Positions 20,207 to 28,733 are shown, counted from the stretch's first letter. The stretch is 42,815 nt of DNA from Methyloglobulus morosus KoM1 (GCF_000496735.2 NZ_AYLO01000074.1:13980-56794), one strand, 5' to 3'. Program-made: numbers and translations. Notes: generated by a model from the letters alone, not told the origin.

Positions 20207-20244
20207 GACCTTAACCCATAATTAAGGTCAGTTTGTGCTAAAAT
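20207..20244 (+). promoter_or_regulatory. ftsZ-lpxC intergenic hairpin and probable lpxC promoter
   Basis: An 8-bp inverted repeat, GACCTTAA (20207-20214) with TTAAGGTC (20222-20229), lies 11 bases after the ftsZ stop but lacks a T-tract. A candidate extended -10 (TGC then TAAAAT, 20236-20244) follows. The arrangement suggests partial termination after ftsZ with a dedicated lpxC promoter. This is inferred from motifs only. Confidence 0.4.
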
Positions 20245-20279
20245 GGCTTCATCGCCTTCACTAGGACATGGCTAACAAT

Positions 20280-21203
20280 ATGATTAAACAGCGAACTTTA
20301 AAAAATACGATCAGGGCAACAGGTGTCGGGCTACATACGGGCGATAAGGTCTATTTGACCTTGCGTCCGGCTGAGCCGAATACGGGTATCCGGTTTCGTC
20401 GAGTGGATTTGGAATTTCCGGTCACGATCCAGGCAACGCCAGGAAATGTGGGCGAAACCGTGTTATCGACGACTTTGGTTTCCGGTTCCACAAAAATTTC
20501 TACTATCGAGCATTTGCTTTCTGCTTTTGCGGGGCTGGGCATTGACAACGCGATAATTGATGTCAGTGCCGCCGAAGTCCCTATTATGGATGGCAGTGCC
20601 GGACCTTTTGTATTTTTACTCCAGTCAGCAGGGGTCGAAGAGCAAGATTGCCCCAAGCAATACATCCGCATTAAGCATAAGGTGATGGTCGAGGATGGTG
20701 ACAAATGGGCGGCATTTGAACCATTCGATGGCTTTAAGGTGACCTTCACCATTGATTTTGAACATCCTGCTTTTCAGGAGAATGTCAAAACCGCTACGAT
20801 GGATTTTTCCTCAACGACCTTCGTAAAAGAAGTCAGTCGAGCAAGGACTTTTGGTTTTATGCGGGATATTGAGATGTTAAGGAAAAATAACCTTGCCCTA
20901 GGCGGCAGTCTTGACAATGCCATCGTAGTGGATGATGCCAAGGTCCTTAATGAAGACGGCTTGCGCTATGCGGATGAATTCGTTAAGCACAAGATACTTG
21001 ATGCCATTGGCGACCTTTACTTGTTGGGGCACAGTCTGATAGGGCAGTTCACCGGCTACAAGTCGGGTCACGGCTTGAATAACAAGTTGCTTAGGACTTT
21101 ATTGGCCGATACCGATGCTTGGGAAAAGATCACGTTTGATGATGAAGGGCAGGCTCCCATTTCTTTTATGCAGTCTGCGGAATCACCCAGGACGGCTGCC
21201 TAA
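20280..21203 (+). CDS. lpxC: UDP-3-O-acyl-N-acetylglucosamine deacetylase LpxC
   Basis: LpxC is the zinc enzyme that carries out the committed step of lipid A synthesis. With the ATG at 20280 the protein begins [21 protein letters not shown], matching the family N-terminus. An ATG at 20268 would add four residues and has its AGGA only one base away. The zinc ligands are recognisable: His78 in EHLLSA and His237/Asp241 in [10 protein letters not shown]; the catalytic HGLNNKLL segment follows. Length is 307 residues. It ends 12 bases from the converging dciA gene. Position after ftsZ is conserved in gammaproteobacteria. Confidence 0.96.
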   Translation: MIKQRTLKNTIRATGVGLHTGDKVYLTLRPAEPNTGIRFRRVDLEFPVTIQATPGNVGETVLSTTLVSGSTKISTIEHLLSAFAGLGIDNAIIDVSAAEVPIMDGSAGPFVFLLQSAGVEEQDCPKQYIRIKHKVMVEDGDKWAAFEPFDGFKVTFTIDFEHPAFQENVKTATMDFSSTTFVKEVSRARTFGFMRDIEMLRKNNLALGGSLDNAIVVDDAKVLNEDGLRYADEFVKHKILDAIGDLYLLGHSLIGQFTGYKSGHGLNNKLLRTLLADTDAWEKITFDDEGQAPISFMQSAESPRTAA

Positions 21204-21215
21204 AGACTGGCTTTT

Positions 21216-21689
21216 TCAGGGTTGTATTCGAATCAAAGTCTTACTGAGCTTGTCAAGTGCTTGGCTTAGCTCAGTATCTGTGGTTCTGAGGCTTAGTCTA
21301 CGGATTTCATAAGCTACATTTTCGTTAGGGATAAGCGCCTTATTTTTGGGGCTGGTTTTTTCAGGAACTAGCCCATCAATAATTTTAATCTGTAACAGGG
21401 TTACAGGTTTCGCGGCGGTAGATTCAAATGCAGCAAGTATGGTTTCGCCATAAAAGCGTAACTGGGAAGCCCAGTTGGCAGAATCCGTGTAGATAATCAG
21501 TTTCTTATTGTTGCATACACAATGTAACGCATGAATGGCCAGCTCTTTCGGTAAAGCCGCCCTAATCCGTCCCAATACGGCTAATTGCTGATTGATTTGT
21601 AGGCAAAGCTGTGCAATTGTCCTGTTTGGGAAAGACAAAATAGGCTTAAGTGGTTGCGGTCTTTGAGGTATGGTATTGGTGCGAATCAT
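21216..21689 (-). CDS. dciA: DciA-like replicative helicase loader (DUF721)
   Basis: DciA proteins interact with and help load the replicative helicase DnaB in bacteria that lack DnaC. The 157-residue product contains the DUF721 core: LCLQINQQLAVLGRIRAALPKELAIHA and the strand LIIYTDSANWASQLRFYGETIL, the family's KH-like fold. Location next to lpxC and secA is typical for gammaproteobacteria. The function is inferred from family and position rather than from a catalytic motif. Confidence 0.8.
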   Translation of the reverse strand: MIRTNTIPQRPQPLKPILSFPNRTIAQLCLQINQQLAVLGRIRAALPKELAIHALHCVCNNKKLIIYTDSANWASQLRFYGETILAAFESTAAKPVTLLQIKIIDGLVPEKTSPKNKALIPNENVAYEIRRLSLRTTDTELSQALDKLSKTLIRIQP

Positions 21690-21833
21690 AAATTATGTTA
21701 GGAATCATAGGCAAATGGGTCAAAACCATCAGCAGATTTGATTAGGGATGACAAAATCCTACCTAGTTGCAACTAAATTAATAAGAAATTTCTATACCTA
21801 AAATGAGTTTTTGAATAATGGCAATAGTTTACA
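21690..21833. other. Intergenic region between dciA and csp
   Basis: AT-rich sequence between the divergent dciA and cold-shock genes. It should contain the dciA promoter on the minus strand, but no clear hexamer pair was identified, and no ORF of note was seen. Confidence 0.3.
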
Positions 21834-21862
21834 TTGACATCATGCCTTTACTTCTATATTAT
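21834..21862 (+). promoter_or_regulatory. sigma-70 promoter of the cold-shock gene
   Basis: A consensus -35, TTGACA (21834-21839), is separated by 17 bp from TATTAT (21857-21862). This is the best-matching sigma-70 promoter in the window. Predicted initiation near 21869 gives a 5' untranslated leader of roughly 138 bases, in line with long leaders of cspA-type mRNAs that act as temperature-responsive structures. Confidence 0.7.
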
Positions 21863-22006
21863 ATTTTCAGCTAGAAAATGATTTACCGCTATGCTTATCT
21901 CTACGAATTATCAGTATCACTCGTCCTGTTTATCATTAAGTAATTTTCATATTTCCCGCTCCATCCGCCCACACGGGCATTTCATTTTATACACATAGGA
22001 TTACAT

Positions 22007-22207
22007 ATGACTATCGGTACTGTTAAATGGTTTAACGCAGAGAAAGGTTTTGGTTTTATTCAACAAGAAAGCGGCCCAGACGTTTTCGTCCACTACCGCA
22101 ATATCAGCGGTAATGGCTTTAAATCCCTAGATGAAGGCCAAAAGGTTAAATTCACCATCACCCAGGGCCAAAAAGGCCCACAGGCTGAAGAAGTTACCCT
22201 CGCTTAA
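22007..22207 (+). CDS. CspA-family cold-shock protein
   Basis: A 66-residue single-domain OB-fold protein that binds single-stranded RNA or DNA and acts as an RNA chaperone. The RNA-binding motifs KGFGFI (RNP1) and DVFVHY (RNP2) are intact, starting from [20 protein letters not shown] lies eight bases before the ATG. It is a monocistronic unit with a strong promoter upstream and a terminator 16 bases downstream. Which csp paralog this is cannot be decided from the window. Confidence 0.96.
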   Translation: MTIGTVKWFNAEKGFGFIQQESGPDVFVHYRNISGNGFKSLDEGQKVKFTITQGQKGPQAEEVTLA

Positions 22208-22222
22208 TAAGATCAGTAAATT

Positions 22223-22258
22223 ACAGTCCAGTTGCAGTATTGTGACTGGGCTGTTTTA
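22223..22258 (+). terminator. Rho-independent terminator of csp
   Basis: A 10-bp stem, ACAGTCCAGT (22223-22232) with ACTGGGCTGT (22245-22254) and one G-T wobble, is followed by a short T-run. It lies directly after the cold-shock gene. Confidence 0.75.
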
Positions 22259-22288
22259 GCCCCCATCGCGGCATAATTACATCCGCGA

Positions 22289-22762
22289 TCAATCGTATTT
22301 ATGGTGGTTATATAACAGCCACCCGTCAAGATGCCTTCCTTTGGGGTCTCGGTGCGTCCAATGGACAACGCCGCCCTTATTGTTCCATTCATATTCCCCG
22401 TAAAAAGTAATTTCAGATCCTTCCGTTAAGCCCTCAACCTTGGGTGCTAGGTCGATATTGTGGGCAATCAGCAGTTCCTGGCCGGAGTTCAGTTGCACAA
22501 CAAAACGCTGATGCCTTGGCTTGTGTTCGTCATCCCTCAGCATCTTTGCTATCCGTCCCGTTTGTTTAACCTGGAAATTACTTTGTTGGTTTTCATACGC
22601 TTCCTTTATATAAGATAGTTCGGTTTCGCCTGACTTTGCAATAACCGAGGACGGGTTGGATTTAAACGTATTTTGATGCGTCTTTATATAAAAAGAACAA
22701 ATCCCAAGCAAAATTAAAACAATAAATCTTAGGGCCAATCTTGTTACAGGTGATTTTTGCAT
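22289..22762 (-). CDS. DUF3465-domain membrane-anchored protein
   Basis: This small protein has an N-terminal hydrophobic helix (about residues 8-27) and a soluble DUF3465 domain. The domain is recognisable from [20 protein letters not shown], the FYGEYEWN segment and [14 protein letters not shown] followed by GWLLYN; its function is unknown. The glycine, histidine and aspartate-rich core suggests a nucleic-acid-binding OB-like or hydrolase fold, but this is speculative. The start at 22762 gives [13 protein letters not shown]; ATGs at 22795 and 22828 in frame would lengthen it. Divergent from secA. Confidence 0.75.
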   Translation of the reverse strand: MQKSPVTRLALRFIVLILLGICSFYIKTHQNTFKSNPSSVIAKSGETELSYIKEAYENQQSNFQVKQTGRIAKMLRDDEHKPRHQRFVVQLNSGQELLIAHNIDLAPKVEGLTEGSEITFYGEYEWNNKGGVVHWTHRDPKGRHLDGWLLYNHHKYD

Positions 22763-22894
22763 GGGTGTATTGAATCGGCAAAGGTTGATTTCCATGATAA
22801 AAGCCCACATATCCGTCAACAAGGCCAATGGACTACTTATTCTTTTCCTGTTGGGCGCAAAGGCTGTTTAGTGTACCTGATATGCCATACAGTA

Positions 22895-22900
22895 TATAAT
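22895..22900 (+). promoter_or_regulatory. Candidate -10 of the secA promoter
   Basis: A perfect TATAAT hexamer lies 40 bases before the secA ATG. The matching -35 position holds TGTACC, a poor match, so only the -10 is convincing. Confidence 0.45.
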
Positions 22901-22939
22901 CAACAGTTTGATTCAATTACACTCACGTCGGAAACAAAT

Positions 22940-25657
22940 ATGCTGAACAAGCTGGTTAGATTAATTTTTGGAAGCCGCAACGACAGGCTTGTTAAGAAAA
23001 AGAGAAAGCTGGTCAAAAGGATCAATGCCCTAAGTGCGGAATACGAAAAACTCTCTGATGACGCATTAAAAGCACTAACACAAGAGTTTCGCGACAGGTT
23101 AAATAAGGGCGAGAAGCTCAATAACTTAATTCCCGAAGCCTTTGCAGCCGTTAGGGAAGCGTCTTCACGCGTTTTTGGTATGCGCCATTTTGATGTGCAA
23201 TTAATCGGCGGGATGATCCTTAACGACGGCAAAATCGCCGAAATGAAGACGGGCGAAGGTAAAACGCTGATGGCGACGTTGGCGGCCTATCTCAATGCCT
23301 TGCCTGAGCAGGGCGTTCATGTTGTCACCGTCAATGACTACCTTGCCAAACGCGATTCCGAGTGGATGGGCAGGGTGTATGGTTTCTTAGGATTAACCAC
23401 GGGTGTCATCATCAGCCAGATGGAACACGAAGAACGCAAAAAATCCTACGCCGCCGACATCACTTACGGCACCAACAACGAATTCGGCTTCGATTACCTG
23501 CGTGACAATATGGCCTTCAACCTGGAGCAAAAAGTCCAGCGCGGATTGAATTTTGCCATTGTCGATGAAGTCGATTCCATATTGATCGACGAAGCGCGGA
23601 CGCCGCTGATTATTTCTGGCCCTACCGAAGAAAATACCGATATTTACGTTAAGGCGAATGCCATCATTCCTTTCCTGGTCCGACAAGAAAAAGAGGAAGG
23701 CAATGGCGATTACTGGGTCGACGAGAAAGAGCGCCAAGCCCATCTGACCGAGAAAGGCCATGAGCATGTCGAACACCTTATGGTGGAACATGGGTTGATG
23801 ACCGAAGGCACAAGTCTATATGATGCTTCCAATATTCGCTTGATGCATTATTTAAGCGCATCTTTGCGCGCTCATACCTTATTTAAGCGAGATGTTGATT
23901 ATATCGTCCAAAATGACCAAGTTATTATTGTCGACGAATTTACCGGACGTATCATGCCAGGTCGACGATGGTCTGAAGGCCTGCACCAGGCCGTTGAGGC
24001 AAAAGAGCGGGTCGCCATCCAGAATGAAAACCAGACGATGGCCTCGATCACCTTTCAAAACTATTTCCGCTTGTATACCAAATTATCCGGCATGACCGGT
24101 ACGGCAGATACCGAAGCGTTCGAGCTTAACAAAATTTACGGGCTTGAAGTGGTTGTTATCCCCACTCACCGGAAAATGATCCGCAAGGATATGGGCGACA
24201 TGGTTTACCTGACTGCAGAGGAAAAATATAACGCGGTTGCAGAAGACATTAAGGGCTGTGTGCAACGTGGGCAACCTGTGCTCGTTGGCACAACTTCCAT
24301 CGAGAACTCCGAACGAGTGTCCGTTTTGCTGAATAAGCTTGGCGTTAAACATGAAGTCCTCAACGCCAAGCAGCACGAGCGGGAGGCGCACATCGTGCAA
24401 CAAGCCGGTATGCCGGGCGCGGTAACTATCGCCACTAATATGGCAGGTCGGGGTACCGACATCGTTTTGGGCGGCAATTTGGATGCCGAATTGGAAAGAT
24501 TGGGCTCAGATGCCAGTGATGCCGACAAAGATAAGGTAAAAGGAGTATGGCTGGAACGCCATAACCAAGTAGTGGCTTCTGGTGGCCTGCATGTGATTGG
24601 TTCCGAACGCCACGAATCCCGTCGTATCGACAACCAGTTGCGGGGTCGTTCGGGCCGTCAGGGTGACCCGGGTTCATCGCGCTTTTACTTGGCATTGGAA
24701 GATGATCTGATGCGAATTTTTGCCTCTGACCGCGTTGCAGGGTTGATGCAAAAGCTAGGCATGGGCAATGGTGAGGCGATTGAGCATCCTTGGGTTACGC
24801 GATCCATCGAAAACGCTCAACGCAAGGTCGAAAATCGCAATTTCGATATTCGTAAAGAAATACTGGCGTATGACGATGTCGCCAACGACCAACGCAAAGT
24901 AGTTTATGCGCAGCGCAACGAGCTAATGGAAGCCAAAGATATTTCCGACATTATTGTTGAAATTCGTAAAGATGTGGTGAATATCCTGATTACTCAATAC
25001 ATCCCGCCCAAAACGATGGAAGAGCAATGGGATATCAAGGGGCTTGAAGACCATCTTTATCAGGAATTCAATACCGAAGTCCCGATCCAAAGAATGCTCG
25101 ACCAGGACAAAAACCTGCAAGAATCGGCATTGCGTCTTCGTATCCTGGAAATCCTGGGGCAGTTGTACGGTCAAAAAGAACAGCAAATGACTTCAGAAGT
25201 CATGCGCCATTTTGAAAAATCCGTCATGCTCCAAGTGCTGGACAACAGCTGGAAGGAACACCTAACCGCAATGGATTATTTGCGCAAAGGTATACACCTT
25301 AGAGGCTATGCGCAAAAAGATCCAAAGCAGGAATACAAGCGTGAAGCTTTCGAGATGTTTACCAACCTGCTCGACCATATCAAGTATGAGGTCACTCGAA
25401 TTCTTTTCCGTGTACAAGTCCGGCAAGAGGAAGATGTTCAGGCGATGGACGAGCAAATGCAAGCTCCCAAGAAATTGCACTTTGAACATGCTGAGGTGTC
25501 AGCCTTGGGTGAATATGACCCAGAAGCAGCCCTTGAAGAAAAGCCAGTGCAGCCAGCGCAACCTTTTATTAGGGAAGGCGATAAAGTGGGTCGTAACGAT
25601 CCGTGTCCTTGTGGATCAGGGAAGAAGTTTAAGCAGTGCCACGGGAAGCTGAGCTAG
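22940..25657 (+). CDS. secA: Preprotein translocase ATPase SecA
   Basis: SecA is the motor ATPase that drives secretory proteins through SecYEG. The ATG at 22940 gives [16 protein letters not shown], the standard N-terminus, and 905 residues; the frame is open further upstream but that part is not SecA-like. The Walker A motif TGEGKT ends at Lys108-Thr109, the DEAD-like [20 protein letters not shown] follows, and [20 protein letters not shown] marks the second ATPase domain. The C-terminus has the zinc-binding [14 protein letters not shown]. secM is absent; dciA, csp and the DUF3465 gene separate secA from lpxC. Confidence 0.98.
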   Translation: MLNKLVRLIFGSRNDRLVKKKRKLVKRINALSAEYEKLSDDALKALTQEFRDRLNKGEKLNNLIPEAFAAVREASSRVFGMRHFDVQLIGGMILNDGKIAEMKTGEGKTLMATLAAYLNALPEQGVHVVTVNDYLAKRDSEWMGRVYGFLGLTTGVIISQMEHEERKKSYAADITYGTNNEFGFDYLRDNMAFNLEQKVQRGLNFAIVDEVDSILIDEARTPLIISGPTEENTDIYVKANAIIPFLVRQEKEEGNGDYWVDEKERQAHLTEKGHEHVEHLMVEHGLMTEGTSLYDASNIRLMHYLSASLRAHTLFKRDVDYIVQNDQVIIVDEFTGRIMPGRRWSEGLHQAVEAKERVAIQNENQTMASITFQNYFRLYTKLSGMTGTADTEAFELNKIYGLEVVVIPTHRKMIRKDMGDMVYLTAEEKYNAVAEDIKGCVQRGQPVLVGTTSIENSERVSVLLNKLGVKHEVLNAKQHEREAHIVQQAGMPGAVTIATNMAGRGTDIVLGGNLDAELERLGSDASDADKDKVKGVWLERHNQVVASGGLHVIGSERHESRRIDNQLRGRSGRQGDPGSSRFYLALEDDLMRIFASDRVAGLMQKLGMGNGEAIEHPWVTRSIENAQRKVENRNFDIRKEILAYDDVANDQRKVVYAQRNELMEAKDISDIIVEIRKDVVNILITQYIPPKTMEEQWDIKGLEDHLYQEFNTEVPIQRMLDQDKNLQESALRLRILEILGQLYGQKEQQMTSEVMRHFEKSVMLQVLDNSWKEHLTAMDYLRKGIHLRGYAQKDPKQEYKREAFEMFTNLLDHIKYEVTRILFRVQVRQEEDVQAMDEQMQAPKKLHFEHAEVSALGEYDPEAALEEKPVQPAQPFIREGDKVGRNDPCPCGSGKKFKQCHGKLS

Positions 25658-25990
25658 CGCACATACCGAATGAATTGGCGGCGCGAGGATATTCACTTCT
25701 TTCGATCGCCCTTCATTATCGGTGATCGCCCGAAATCAGGATTAATGATAGGGTTAATGTTTGTCGATAGCGCAACGGCCTCTGTTTTATTCGGATTTTC
25801 GTATACGCGCAGGTAAGATGTCTTTCGTTGTCGGCCTAATCAAGGCGCTGAAAAAGAAACTAATCCTGGCTGCCATCGGAAAACTAAATGGCTGTATTTG
25901 GGTTTAATCCAGTCAAAAAATGTGTTCAGTGAGGTATGGTTTAACCCTAATTTATACGGCTATGCTATATGCCTAAACCTTAAGATATTG
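25658..25990. other. Intergenic region downstream of secA
   Basis: No recognisable gene and no convincing secA terminator. A 29-codon frame at 25818-25907 (+), starting MSFVVGLIKALKKK with AGGT just upstream, could encode a small hydrophobic, lysine-rich peptide, but such frames occur by chance. GATCGCCC occurs twice near 25705 and 25724. Confidence 0.3.
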
Positions 25991-26011
25991 GAAAAACCAG
26001 TTCGCTGGTCC
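25991..26011 (-). terminator. Minus-strand terminator-like hairpin
   Basis: Read on the minus strand, ACCAG-CGAA-CTGGT (26009 down to 25996) is followed at once by TTTTTCC, a short stem plus T-tract; two flanking G-T pairs can extend it. It lies 25 bases after the stop of the small frame at 26036-26209, supporting a minus-strand transcript ending here. Confidence 0.45.
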
Positions 26012-26035
26012 TAACCGGCCATTTAAAGTTGGGAG

Positions 26036-26209
26036 TTAATTCGTATTGTTTTGAGCAATTTTAAGTAGGGGCTTCATCGCGACAGGTGCCAATTTATTCA
26101 TAGCATATTTCGTTGCCGTAAAGCATTTTATTGGGCATCCTTTTGAAATTAGGCTCGCGTCCGCATTTTCCTTTTCAATTGTTTGGGTCTGATTCAGGTT
26201 GCTGTGCAT
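26036..26209 (-). CDS. Possible small protein, 57 residues
   Basis: An ATG-initiated frame of 57 codons that I do not recognise. It begins MHSNLNQTQTIEKEN, contains two cysteines around residues 25-29 and ends in a lysine-rich potentially amphipathic helix (KYAMNKLAPVAMKPLLKIA). There is no good ribosome binding site. Support comes from a terminator-like hairpin 25 bases beyond the stop and a lack of other genes in the region. It could be a real small protein, the 3' part of a longer transcript from the gene at 26278, or chance. Confidence 0.3.
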   Translation of the reverse strand: MHSNLNQTQTIEKENADASLISKGCPIKCFTATKYAMNKLAPVAMKPLLKIAQNNTN

Positions 26210-26239
26210 TCAAGTATTACAATTTGCACGATATTTAAG

Positions 26240-26266
26240 TTGTCGCCAAAGTTCACTTGGCGACAA
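26240..26266. repeat. Perfect 10-bp inverted repeat
   Basis: TTGTCGCCAA (26240-26249) and TTGGCGACAA (26257-26266) flank a 7-base loop. It sits 11 bases past the stop of the minus-strand gene at 26278. Neither side has a T-tract, so it may be a processing or partial termination site. Confidence 0.55.
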
Positions 26267-26277
26267 TATGGGCAAGC

Positions 26278-26712
26278 TTATAACTCATCTATCCCGTCTA
26301 TACCTTCCACTGACCAATTAGCCATATCGAGAGCTCCATCAAGGTTGTCTCCATTTGCATAGGCTATCCGGCAGGCATATTTTTTTGTGCTTGTATTGGT
26401 TGAACTGGTAAGTGTAAGTTCTGCATTAATGACATACTCATAATTGCCTAGGCTCCATGCATTGAGCGGCTTTTCTGGGAAAGCTACAGAGTAATCGGAA
26501 CCCAGTTCAGTTTTTATGTAATTATTGCAATGCAAAAAAGCAAGGTCTGTCATGGAGTTCGATATGGGTAGTTGGCTGCCTTGATCTTTGCTGTCAATAA
26601 GGAATGCATCAGATTTTACGACATCATAGACTAGTGGCAAAATTAGTTTCTGGGTGATTAATACCAGAATTCCGATGCCAATAATCAAAAACAGAAGTGA
26701 ATAGTTTTTCAT
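26278..26712 (-). CDS. Hypothetical membrane-anchored protein
   Basis: I do not recognise this 144-residue protein. It begins with a basic stub and a single hydrophobic helix (about residues 4-28), giving an anchored or secreted product with a ~115-residue soluble domain. That domain is Asn, Ser and Thr rich and acidic at the end (WSVEGIDGIDEL). Two cysteines (in LAFLHCNNYI and KYACRIAYANGD) could form a disulfide outside the cytoplasm. A TAAAAT/TTTGAA promoter lies upstream. It is divergent from pmoC, so a link to methane monooxygenase is possible but not shown. GC content and codon use resemble AT-rich accessory genes. Confidence 0.7.
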   Translation of the reverse strand: MKNYSLLFLIIGIGILVLITQKLILPLVYDVVKSDAFLIDSKDQGSQLPISNSMTDLAFLHCNNYIKTELGSDYSVAFPEKPLNAWSLGNYEYVINAELTLTSSTNTSTKKYACRIAYANGDNLDGALDMANWSVEGIDGIDEL

Positions 26713-26767
26713 AAGTGAACGAGAAGCGGTTTTTTAAAGTATGTAGGATTACATATTTGCTGGCGGC

Positions 26768-26795
26768 ATTTTATCAGAAAACCAGTATTTTCAAA
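26768..26795 (-). promoter_or_regulatory. Candidate promoter of the gene at 26278-26712
   Basis: On the minus strand TTTGAA (26795-26790) is separated by 16 bp from TAAAAT (26773-26768), about 55 bases before the ATG. A moderate sigma-70 match. Confidence 0.45.
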
Positions 26796-26866
26796 GCTTT
26801 TAGAAAAGGCGATTACTTATTGAAAGCCTGTCAATGACAGAGAATACAAATGAAGATAATTTTGAC

Positions 26867-26894
26867 TTGACACGTTCGGTCGAACTGGTAGACT
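26867..26894 (+). promoter_or_regulatory. Candidate pmoCAB promoter with spacer palindrome
   Basis: TTGACA (26867-26872) is followed after 16 bp by TAGACT (26889-26894). Between them lies an interrupted palindrome, GTTCG-GT-CGAAC (26874-26885), positioned where a repressor or activator could act. Sigma-70 type promoters are known for pmoCAB in type I methanotrophs. The start site would be near 26901, giving a leader of about 125 bases. Confidence 0.55.
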
Positions 26895-26981
26895 TAGAAC
26901 TCACTAAATGGATCAAGTGGCATAGTTGACTTTGGCTGCAAGCTAAATAAGCTATGGATAAAGGGAGAAATATAATTGACT

Positions 26982-27022
26982 CCCAACCTTAATAGTTGGG
27001 GATTTGATAATTTTTAGGAGGT
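26982..27022 (+). promoter_or_regulatory. pmoC leader hairpin and ribosome binding site
   Basis: CCCAAC (26982-26987) pairs with GTTGGG (26995-27000) over a 7-base loop. It ends 15 bases before a perfect AGGAGGT ribosome binding site (27016-27022) and the pmoC ATG. It could stabilise the mRNA 5' region or modulate initiation. Confidence 0.5.
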
Positions 27023-27026
27023 AGAA

Positions 27027-27779
27027 ATGGCAGCTACAACTGAATCAGTAAAAGCTGATGCTGCGGAAGCACCACTGTTAAACAAAAGAAATCTGTTTCT
27101 CGGTGTTGCTCTGTATTGCGTATTTTACGCGTGGGTTCGTTGGTATGAAGGTGTCTATGGCTGGTCAGCCGGTATGGACTCATTCGCACCTGAATTCGAA
27201 ACATATTGGATGAACTTCTTGTACATCGAGTTCGTTTTAGAAGTATCTACTGCAAGTATCTTGTGGGGTTACCTCTGGAAATCTCGTGACCGTAAAGTTA
27301 TGTCAATCACACCAAGAGAAGAGTTGAGAAGACACTTCACGCATTGGACATGGTTGGTATGCTACGGCACGGCGATCTATTTCGGCGCTAGCTACTTCAC
27401 AGAGCAAGACGGCACATGGCATCAAACAATCGTTCGCGATACCGACTTTACACCAAGTCATGTTATCGAGTTCTATTTGAGCTACCCAGTGTACATTATC
27501 ACTGGCGGTGCTGCTTTCTTGTATGCTAAAACCAGATTACCTACATATCAACAAGGCAACTCAATTCAATACATGGTTGTTACAGTTGGTCCATTCATGA
27601 TTCTGCCTAATGTTGGCTTGAATGAATGGGGTCACACATTCTGGTTTATGGAAGAATTGTTTGTTGCTCCTTTACACTACGGCTTCGTATTCTTCGGATG
27701 GTCAGCTTTGGGTGTATTGGGTGTGCTAAACATCGAAATCTCAGCACTTGCTAAGTTGCTGAAAAAAGACTTGGCGTAA
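27027..27779 (+). CDS. pmoC: Particulate methane monooxygenase subunit C
   Basis: PmoC is a membrane subunit of the copper enzyme that oxidises methane to methanol in intracytoplasmic membranes. The 250-residue protein has several membrane helices. The Cu-C site ligands are visible in EQDGTWH and TDFTPSH: Asp128, His132 and His145. The Cu-D ligands in LNEWGH and APLH are Asn199, His203 and His217. These equal the residues numbered 156, 160, 173, 227, 231 and 245 in Methylococcus capsulatus, with a constant offset of 28. The gene starts the pmoCAB operon and has an AGGAGGT site. Confidence 0.98.
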   Translation: MAATTESVKADAAEAPLLNKRNLFLGVALYCVFYAWVRWYEGVYGWSAGMDSFAPEFETYWMNFLYIEFVLEVSTASILWGYLWKSRDRKVMSITPREELRRHFTHWTWLVCYGTAIYFGASYFTEQDGTWHQTIVRDTDFTPSHVIEFYLSYPVYIITGGAAFLYAKTRLPTYQQGNSIQYMVVTVGPFMILPNVGLNEWGHTFWFMEELFVAPLHYGFVFFGWSALGVLGVLNIEISALAKLLKKDLA

Positions 27780-27794
27780 GCTAAAGTTTGGTTG

Positions 27795-27864
27795 TAATTA
27801 CTATCTCCCCGGTTGCCTCTCGTCGTTAATTTGGTGGGCGGCAACTAAGGGAATATAGTAGTTA
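27795..27864 (+). repeat. pmoC-pmoA intergenic long stem-loop
   Basis: TAATTACTAT (27795-27804) pairs with ATAGTAGTTA (27855-27864) with one wobble, and inside it GTTGCC (27812-27817) pairs with GGCAAC (27840-27845). No T-tract follows, so it is more likely an mRNA processing or stability element than a terminator. The pmoA AGGAGGT site lies about 25 bases further on. Confidence 0.6.
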
Positions 27865-27902
27865 AATATAAAAATAATTTAAATCCTTTAGGAGGTAAGC
27901 TA

Positions 27903-28646
27903 ATGAGCGCATCTCAATCAGCAGTACGATCACGTGCGGAAGCGGTAAAAGTTTCCCGTACGTTCGATTGGATGATTATGTTCACATTGTTTTTCGTTAT
28001 CTTGGGCGGTTATCACGTTCACTTTATGCTTGTAGCAGGTGACTGGGATTTCTGGTCAGATTGGAAAGACAGACGTCTTTGGGTAACTGTATTGCCTATT
28101 ATGGCTATTACTTTCCCAGCAGCTGTACAAGCGGTTTTGTGGTGGCGTTATCGCATCGCATTTGGTGCGACCCTTTCAGTATTGGGTCTTATTTTTGGTG
28201 AATGGGTAAACAGATACTTCAATTTCTGGGGTTGGACATACTTCCCTATAAATTTCGTATTCCCATCACAATTAATTCCTGGTGCTATTGTTCTCGACGT
28301 TATTCTGCTGGTTTCTGGCAGTATGCAGTTGACAGCTGTTGTTGGTGGCTTGGGCTTTGGTTTGTTGTTCTATCCAGGCAACTGGCCAATGATGGCTCCT
28401 TTGCATTTGCCAGTTGAATACAACGGTATGATGATGACTTTGGCTGACTTGTCAGGTTACCATTACGTTAGAACTGGTATGCCTGAGTACATCCGTATGG
28501 TTGAAAAAGGAACATTGAGAACTTTCGGTAAAGACGTTGCTCCAGTATCAGCGTTCTTCTCTGGTTTCGTGAGTATCATCGTTTATTTCTTGTGGCATTT
28601 CTTCGGTAGATGGTTTGGAAGCACCGCTTTCACAAAAGGTTCTTAA
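27903..28646 (+). CDS. pmoA: Particulate methane monooxygenase subunit A
   Basis: PmoA is a polytopic membrane subunit of pMMO and the standard phylogenetic marker of methanotrophs. The 247-residue protein begins MSASQSAVRSRAEAVKVSRT and contains the conserved blocks GDWDFWSDWKDRR, GEWVNRYFNFWGWTYFPINF and LHLPVEYNGMMMTLADLSGY, as in type I (gammaproteobacterial) PmoA. The conserved GDWDFW block is the region usually targeted in environmental surveys. AGGAGGT lies upstream of the ATG. Codon use is AT-rich and strongly biased, as expected for a very highly expressed gene. Confidence 0.98.
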   Translation: MSASQSAVRSRAEAVKVSRTFDWMIMFTLFFVILGGYHVHFMLVAGDWDFWSDWKDRRLWVTVLPIMAITFPAAVQAVLWWRYRIAFGATLSVLGLIFGEWVNRYFNFWGWTYFPINFVFPSQLIPGAIVLDVILLVSGSMQLTAVVGGLGFGLLFYPGNWPMMAPLHLPVEYNGMMMTLADLSGYHYVRTGMPEYIRMVEKGTLRTFGKDVAPVSAFFSGFVSIIVYFLWHFFGRWFGSTAFTKGS

Positions 28647-28733
28647 GAAGAATTTGTTTGCTAATAATAAAAAGTTTGTAGTCGATAGCCTTAGTTGCTT
28701 ACCGATTGCAAGATACTCAGAAAACTATAGATT

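Noticed and set aside
22757-22939. 61-codon upstream extension of secA
   Set aside because: Not SecA-like, overlaps the divergent gene's start and the TATAAT box; the ATG at 22940 gives the standard N-terminus.
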